Part shown: piece after piece, positions 57,923 through 64,000 of the stretch | Layout: each line of letters begins with the position of its first letter | Numbering within the stretch: the stretch's first letter is position 1 | Origin: Ophiocordyceps camponoti-saundersi (nom. inval.) | Taxonomy: Eukaryota > Ascomycota > Sordariomycetes > Hypocreales > Ophiocordycipitaceae | NCBI GenBank assembly: GCA_003339415.1 | Contig: PDHQ01000043.1 | Location: forward strand, 78,286-142,285 | DNA length: 64,000 nt | Reading direction: 5' to 3' | Notes under the pieces: model-generated | Databases searched by the model: none | The model's input: only the letters and a program-made list of their open reading frames with translations | Told to the model about the DNA's origin: nothing | Translations under genes and position numbers: made by a program

Positions 57923-58188
57923 CACTTGTGGCGCATGACATGGATTAGCGGATGGATGGGACTGTGGTTTGGCGTCACGGGGATTTTGTTCTACTATGTG
58001 AGGCAATGTAGTTTTGTGATTCCCCGACTGGGCAAGGAAAGCTGGGTTAGGCTGTTATGCTGAATGAATCGACTTATTTGCTTCCGTCTCATAACAAGTG
58101 AATAGATTACTGAGACGGCGAACCGAAAAGCCCTCCATATCCTCTGGTTTCCACGGCGGGCTCTGCGGGACAGAAAGTAGCGGCTGGC

Positions 58189-59102
58189 TCACTGTTCCTT
58201 TCGGGGCAGCGTCTCTGCCAGAAATGAAGCCACGTCTTTTAGTTCCTCCATACTTGCGGAATGTGCCAGGCCGCTGGCGGAGATAGCGTCAGCGAGGAAA
58301 ATACCCCGAAGGAAAGACTGGACCACCGACCTGTACGTCTTGAACGTGACTCGAGTGTAGCCTGAGCTCTTCAAGAAACTTTCAGTGGCTTTACCGCCCT
58401 CGATGCAAATAACTGTGTCCTCGTCGCCGTGACCTACGAAGATGGGCATCGCCTTGTTGATGTCGTTGTTGCGAATGAGGTTCTCGTCTGGACAACCCTC
58501 CTTCCCCACACTGGACAAACTAATGGCACCCGCCAGCTTGCTCGACGCCATGACCGCGGCCCCAAGGCCAATGGCACCGCCCTGAGAGAAGCCGCCAATG
58601 ACGATGCGATCGGAGGGGATGCCGGCGGCTACCTCATCCTTGATGAGGGACTGGACATACTCGATGGACTCCCTTGTGCCGGCGGCGTCCCCGCAAACCT
58701 GCCGGTAATTGCTATTGGGACCTGGATACAAGCCGGCCTGCGGTGAGGTTTCCTCTCAGCAAGGCATGTGCTTTTCCTGCCCGTGAGAGGGTCTCTCTAG
58801 TCTTTACTCACCATGTCAAACCAGCCTGGCATCGGCATACCCCCATTCTGCTAGACGTTAGCAGCAGATCTGAGATGAGAAAACGGGTAGCCACCGCTCA
58901 CAAGTGTGATTGGCCGGATCGGCGCATTGGGCAGGATGAATTTGATCTCATTCAGCCGCCGATCCTGCTGCCAGAACTGCACGGCGTGAGCCCAGCCGGC
59001 GCCCGAGTCGCCCAGACCATGGAGGAAGAAGACGGTGGCCGTGTGCTTCCCCCGGGCCGGAAAGACTAGCGGCGCGGCGCGGCGGAGAGGCGTTGACGAC
59101 AT
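58189..59102 (-). CDS. apt1: Acyl-protein thioesterase 1
   Basis: Four exons (59102-58902, 58847-58812, 58737-58331, 58273-58189), 242 residues. Serine hydrolase of the alpha/beta fold that removes palmitate from proteins such as Ras or G-alpha subunits. Motifs: TVFFLHGLGDSGAGW (oxyanion region), [23 protein letters not shown], the nucleophile elbow IGGFSQGGA, PIFVGHGDEDTV with the acid residue, and YSGLAHSASMEELKDV with the catalytic His. The last intron (58274-58330, 57 nt) is stop-free and in frame, so retention would insert 19 residues immediately before the catalytic histidine. Codon use and motifs leave little doubt. Confidence 0.95.
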
Positions 59103-59595
59103 GTCGGTTGACTGGACGTAGGCGGAGGAGGAGGAAAGGTAGAGAGAGAGAGAGAGTGAGAGAATTGGGGACCGTGCCCCAGAAAATTACACGACTAAGT
59201 CCCTCTTCAAATCCTCCGCGGCCGGCCCGACACCTCGAATCGTCCTCGTGATGTCTCTGGACGCACTATGAAATTGCTCCTGTATGTAGGTATGTACGTG
59301 TTACAAGGCAAGGTGACGCGCTCTGCGAGCATATCTAACGGCTTACGCGATCCGCGTGGGAGTGGTGAGATAATGACTCTCATCGCCCTGCACGCTTCAT
59401 CACACTCATATGCCACCATACATTCGTACATACATACAGTCATACATATAGTCATACATGCCTCACGTACTCATATGATGATATCCGTGCAGGTATCCAT
59501 AGCCTTTCAAATTCTCGTCGATACCTTACTGGATAGGTAGGTAGTCATATATATATGTATGTACGGCTCATCTTACTACGAGCAGACACGAGAGC
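59103..59595. other. Intergenic, apt1 promoter / dug1 3' side
   Basis: 493 bp with CATA/TATG repeats between 59410 and 59560. No gene is seen. Confidence 0.55.
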
Positions 59596-61203
59596 CTACG
59601 TCTGTGGCTCCTTGGCAAAGTAGTGCAGATAGGCCCCGAGGAGCTTCGTTCCCTCAATGTAATTGCGCTTGTCCAGCTTCTCGTTGATCGAGTGCGCCCC
59701 ATCTGTCGAGCTGCCCATGGGCAGCAGCAGCACATTCTTGCCCGCCGCCTCCTCAAACGTCAACGTCACGGGGATGCTATTTTTTTACATCGTCAGCCAC
59801 ATCTCCGCCGAGACTCACCGAGGTTCGACTCACCTTCCGCCCTCGCGAGTAAAATCAGGCTTGACGCCCCAGACTCGCTCCGTGGCTTTGGCAGCGGCCG
59901 AAAAGTTCCAGTGCTTTGGCGACGCCGCCCACCACTTGCCCGTGTGCTGGGCAAAGACCTTCATCGTGTTCTTACTCTTGAGCTTGGCGAACTGCTCTTC
60001 GACGTATTTGTAGACGCAAGAATTCGTCTTCTCGCTGTCCATGTCGGGCACGGTGCGGATGGAAAACTTGCCCACCACCTTGGCCGGTATCACCGTCTTT
60101 GCCCCGGGCCCGCCAAAAGCGCCCTCGATGCCGTGAACCGAAAGGGAAGGATACCGCCATCGGGCCATGAGCGTATTCTTCTTGTCGTCGTGGATCGTCG
60201 TCTTGCTGCCTAGAGATTGAAATATGTCGTCCATTGTGAAAGAGATGCCTTCGTAAAGGCTCTCCTCTTCCTTGGTCACCGGCGCTACCTGCTCCATGAT
60301 GCCAGGGATCTGTATCTTGCCGTCCGTGTCTACCAGTGACGCCAGGACGCGGATCAGGTCCGTCATGGGCTCTTGGGCCGTGCCGCCAAAGACGCCGCTG
60401 TGGAGGTCGGCGCCGGGACCCGAGACCTCGATCGAGTAGTAGTTGCAGCCGCGGAGGCCGTACGTCAGGCAAGGTCTTTCCGTGCCCAACCAGTAGTTGT
60501 CGGATATGCAGACGGCGTCGGCGTCGGCAAAGAATTTCTTGGCCTCGGCCTTGATGAGGTCATCGAGGCCCTCAGAGCCATACTCTTCCATTCCCTCGAA
60601 GCACATGAGCAGGTTGACGGGAAAGTCGAGGCCGGCCCGCTGGTGGGCGTCTATGGCATTAAGCCAGCCGAGGACGGGACCCTTATCGTCGGTGGCCCCG
60701 CGACCGAACATGCGACCCTTGTCGTCCACAACCAGCTCGAAGGGCTCCGTGGCCCAGCCGTCACTTTTGGAGGCCGGCTGGACGTCGTAGTGGCCATAGA
60801 CGAGGGCTGTACGCTTTTTCTTGTCGTTGCCGTAGCGCGCGAGCACCACGGGTGGCAGGTCGAGGTGCTCCTTGTGTGGTTGCTTTCCCAGCTCTCGCGG
60901 CTCGACCTCGGCGCCGAGGGATTTGAGCTGATCTGCGAGCCACTTGCCCATGCGGATTACGTCGGGCCGGCGGTTGTCCTCGGCCGAGATCGAGGGGATA
61001 GCCACGGCCTGACGGAGGCGGTCGATAAAGGTCGTGGCCGAGGAGTCGACCTGCTTGAAATACGTATCGAGCTGAGAATCCATGGCGCGTATTTGAAGTG
61101 AATAGCTGTGATTGAGATTGAACCGGCGCAAAGTCGAAGGAAATGAAGTAAAGGTCGATCTTGCAATGAGGCGGTGCAGAAGCGAGGTCGTGCGGGGCAG
61201 CAT
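59596..61203 (-). CDS. dug1: Cys-Gly metallodipeptidase (Dug1/CNDP type, M20)
   Basis: Two exons (61203-59834, 59776-59596), 516 residues. Zn/Mn dipeptidase that cleaves Cys-Gly in glutathione turnover. Motifs: [26 protein letters not shown] (metal His and Asp), [28 protein letters not shown] (catalytic Glu pair), [35 protein letters not shown], and at the end [18 protein letters not shown] with the last metal histidine. The N-terminal 40 residues are Arg/Ser-rich without acids ([18 protein letters not shown]), a mitochondrial-type leader. A second ATG ([12 protein letters not shown], 61084) gives the usual cytosolic form, so dual localisation is possible. Confidence 0.95.
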
Positions 61204-62385
61204 CGCGGGTTTTGGGCGTTGAAGCTACCTAGTACCTGCTCACCTACCAATACAGGCTACGGCTTCTCATCAGGCCGCTTCACTTGGGTCACATCGGTGC
61301 AGAAACTCGTCTAAAACCTCCTCTAAGCGACTCAGTAGTTATTTTAACGCAGATTGTCGCCGCTCTCCTCTCGTATCGTGCCGTAGCCTAGCTGCCTCAT
61401 CAACACCAGACGACGCCCGTATGCCAACTCTGAAGCTTTGGGCTTGTCGGACCGTCGGATGATCCGCTGCCGGCCCGCTCGGTACGAGGGACGGCATAGG
61501 TTAATCCGGCGCCGCCCCCCCATTATTAATGTGCCGCGTCTTCCAATGTTTGCCTTTTGCAGATTTCTCTTCCCTCCTTCATCCACCAACTTCCCCTCTT
61601 CTGAGGCTCTCCTCGTCCGTCACCCATCGCTGAGCCTGACCAGAGAGCACCGTCGCAAGCCGGCCATTTCTTTGAATCGCCTCAGTTCATCGCCCCTGAC
61701 GCGTCTCATTTGCCTTTCCTTCTTCCCAAGTGTTCTTCACACGAGCCGATCGACGCAAAGAAATTTGCACCGTTCATTCCCCACCCCGCTTTCTGAGGCT
61801 GCTACAGGGAGACTGTTCGTCGCCCGTCGCCGGTTAATACGTCTGCGTCTGTCCTTGCGAGCTGGAAAGTTGTGCCACAATACATGACCCTACACTGACC
61901 CCAGCTGTTCCTGTACGCAGAGGTGATCTATATGGTTTTTCTGGTAGCAAGGAGGACCGGAGGACAAATCTACTCTTCCTCGGACTTGGCCATCTGTACT
62001 CCTTATTCTCATTCTCTTACCCTTTTAACCCTATTGATCTGAACCCTGTTTCCTCGAGTACTATCAAACAAAATTTAAAAAAGAAATTTGCCTTTGTCTC
62101 TAACCTCATCATCACAAGCACGCACACAAAAACTGCACATCGAGAGGCGAAAGAAAGAAAAAACAGAGGAGGAGGCCAGAGAACAAAGAGACGCTCCTGC
62201 CCGCAGCCCCTTGTCGCAGGCCGCAGCACTTGTTCTTGACACACTGCGTTCGTGCGACTCAGACTCTTTATCCACTGGGAACAGGCGTCATCATATATCT
62301 TGCTTTCGCCGTCACATACTCGCTAATATTCACGCTATCGAAATTACCGTAAATAGGGCAGTGATTTTGCCAAGCAGCAGCAGCA
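61204..62385. other. Divergent promoter region dug1 / mpe1
   Basis: 1.18 kb between divergent start codons. No gene or clear site seen; ORF at 61438-61887 is not domain-bearing. The mpe1 side has an A/T-rich part near 62060-62090 and a probable leader. Confidence 0.55.
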
Positions 62386-64000
62386 ATGGCGTCATCGGTA
62401 TTTTTCAAATTCAAGTCTCAAAGGGAGCCGACACGAGTCGAATTCGACGGTACAGGCATATCTGTCTTCGAACTTAAACGCGAGATAATCACCAGAAGCG
62501 GTCTTGGGGATGGAACTGACTTCGACCTATTCATTTACACCGATGATAATGCTGACGGTAAGTCGTCATGACCTTTCTCGACGTGTTGCAAAGCTGATGA
62601 TGAATTTAGAGTACGATGACGACACAACTATTGTCCCTCGTTCTACGACCGTCATTGCTCGGCGGCAACCCGCCATGAAGCCCGGAGCAGGCCGCGCTGC
62701 ACGATACGTGTCGGGCAAGATGCCCGTCTCGGCCAAGAACGCGGGCCGCAGAGAACATGCCGTCAAGGCCGCGGCGGCCAAGTCCAACGCCAACGCCGTA
62801 AACCAAATGAACAGCGCATCCACCGAGGAAGAAAAGATGGCGGCCATGTTTGCCGCTCAGAGCGAGCAGTGGTCAGCTCAGCAGGAGGAGTTGTCTCAGT
62901 GAGTGAACCGCGTCCCCTTCCCAGATCGTCTGGCTAACCAAACTGCCGCAGCCAAGCCCCGGTCTACAAGGCCGGGTCCAAGCGACCAGCCAACGTACCT
63001 GACCATGATCCGCCCAACGGTTACATCTGCTACCGCTGCGGCAACAAAGGTCATTGGATACAGCTTTGTCCCACAAATGACGATCCGGACTTTGACAATC
63101 GGCCTCGCGTGAAGCGGACGACGGGCATTCCTCGCTCGTTTCTGCAAAAGGTTGACAAGTCACTCATCCTGGCTCAGTCCGATGGTGACGACACCAAAAG
63201 GCCGTCCGGTATCATGGTCAACGCCGAGGGAGATTTTGTCATTGCGGAGCCTGACAAGGCCTCGTGGGAACAGTTCCAGGCCAAGACGAAGTCATCGACG
63301 GTTAACAAGGAGGCATTGGTTGAGAACAAGGAGGTTCAAGAGCGCGGCCTCGAGTGCTCGATCGACAAGAAGATGTTGATAGATCCAATGATGACCCCGT
63401 GCTGCCAGAAGACGTTTTGTAATGACTGCATAACGAATGCTCTCATCGAAAGCGATTTTGTCTGCCCTGCCTGCCAGACGGAAGGCGTTCTGATCGATGA
63501 CCTAACACCCAACGACGAGACGTCCAAGAAGATCCAGGAGTATTTGCGGGAGAAGGAGGCGGCGAAGTCGTCGCCGCCACCCGTGTCGGCGGAAGAGGTG
63601 GAACAGAAGGCGGAAGCGGATAGCAATCATGTCGCCACTAGCGAAAAGGTCAAGGACGACGCGAACAAGAAGGGCTCGCCTGTCAATTCGCCCCCCAGTG
63701 GCCTCAAGAGCCAGTCGGCGGACGCCAAGCAGGATCCGCCAGCGGCCGAGACCAACTCCCGAAAACGCCCGGCTGACGACTTTCTCGAGAACCCGAGAAT
63801 TCCCAAGGGCCCAAAAGCGATGCAAAATCAGCAACCGATGGTCCCGATGGCGCCCAACATGATGGGCGGCATGCCGAACATGGGCATGAACGACATGATG
63901 TTCAACGGCATGGGCATGATGCCCAACATGATGGGCATGCCGAACATGAACATGAATATGAACATGAACATGAACATGGGAATGCCGATGATGGGTATGC
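62386..64000 (+). CDS. mpe1: Mpe1, CPF subunit (DWNN, zinc knuckle, RING), partial
   Basis: Three exons in the window (62386-62557, 62610-62898, 62952 to the edge); the 3' end is missing. Mpe1, homolog of RBBP6, belongs to the cleavage and polyadenylation factor and helps contact the poly(A) signal. N-terminal DWNN ubiquitin-like domain residues about 1-80 (SSVFFKFKSQREPTRVEFDG, FELKREI, LFIYTDD, TTIVPRSTTVIARR), CCHC knuckle (YICYRCGNKGHWIQLCP), then the RING/U-box-like domain (ECSIDKKMLIDPMMTPCCQK, FCNDCI, DFVCPACQ). The C-terminal part has a linker and a Met/Asn/Gly repeat that runs into the window end. Exon 1 was chosen by the DWNN start and GTAAGT donor. Confidence 0.96.

Overview
This is a nuclear-genome window from a filamentous ascomycete fungus (Pezizomycotina). 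Genes carry short introns (mostly 54-75 nt, GTRNGT...YAG), coding DNA is GC-rich, and one block shows saturated C-to-T decay of the kind left by repeat-induced point mutation (RIP). The gene set (Rrp7, Maf1, Mpe1, CsbD-like stress protein, GCLM, Yippee, HIU hydrolase) fits Sordariomycetes, but I cannot name a species.

Layout. 1-5.6 kb: poly-G start, then gene-free, microsatellite-rich DNA. 5.6-20 kb: glutamine synthetase (-), TMEM19/DUF92 membrane protein (-), RRP7 (+), a NIMA-interacting/ADIP-type coiled-coil protein (+), the BAR-SH3 protein Rvs167 (-), mitochondrial cysteine desulfurase Nfs1 (+) and a CsbD-like stress protein (+). 20.7-32.4 kb: an 11.7-kb AT-rich RIP island without genes. 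32.4-48 kb: a poly-G tract with a 10-N gap, a large conserved protein of unknown function (+), the Pol III repressor Maf1 (-), the AP-1 sigma adaptor (-), the glutamate-cysteine ligase modifier subunit (+), Bud32 kinase (-), a small membrane protein (+) and a carboxymuconolactone-decarboxylase-family protein (-). 48-64 kb: Spt16 (+), a Cdc50-family flippase subunit (-), an unknown basic protein (+), 5-hydroxyisourate hydrolase (-), a Yippee protein (+), acyl-protein thioesterase (-), a Dug1-type dipeptidase (-) and Mpe1 (+, cut by the window end).

The most unusual object is the RIP island. Reading through the C-to-T decay, I resolve three nested transposons. A Fot1/pogo-type DNA transposon has 75-bp terminal inverted repeats and a TA target site. 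A 1.77-kb LTR element with a TTTAT target duplication carries only a Gag-like zinc knuckle. A 6.97-kb Ty1/copia element has 276-bp LTRs and a TTAAG target duplication, and it landed inside the QPLD motif of the pogo transposase.

The genes are housekeeping and dispersed, not a cluster. Some share a theme: Gcl modifier and Dug1 (glutathione synthesis and breakdown), Maf1, Bud32 and Rrp7 (translation capacity), Rvs167, AP-1 sigma and Cdc50 (membrane traffic). I saw no dedicated novel multi-gene system. The points most worth following are the nested RIP island, a possible intronic C/D snoRNA, stop-free 57-nt introns, and well-placed regulatory motifs upstream of stress and nitrogen genes.
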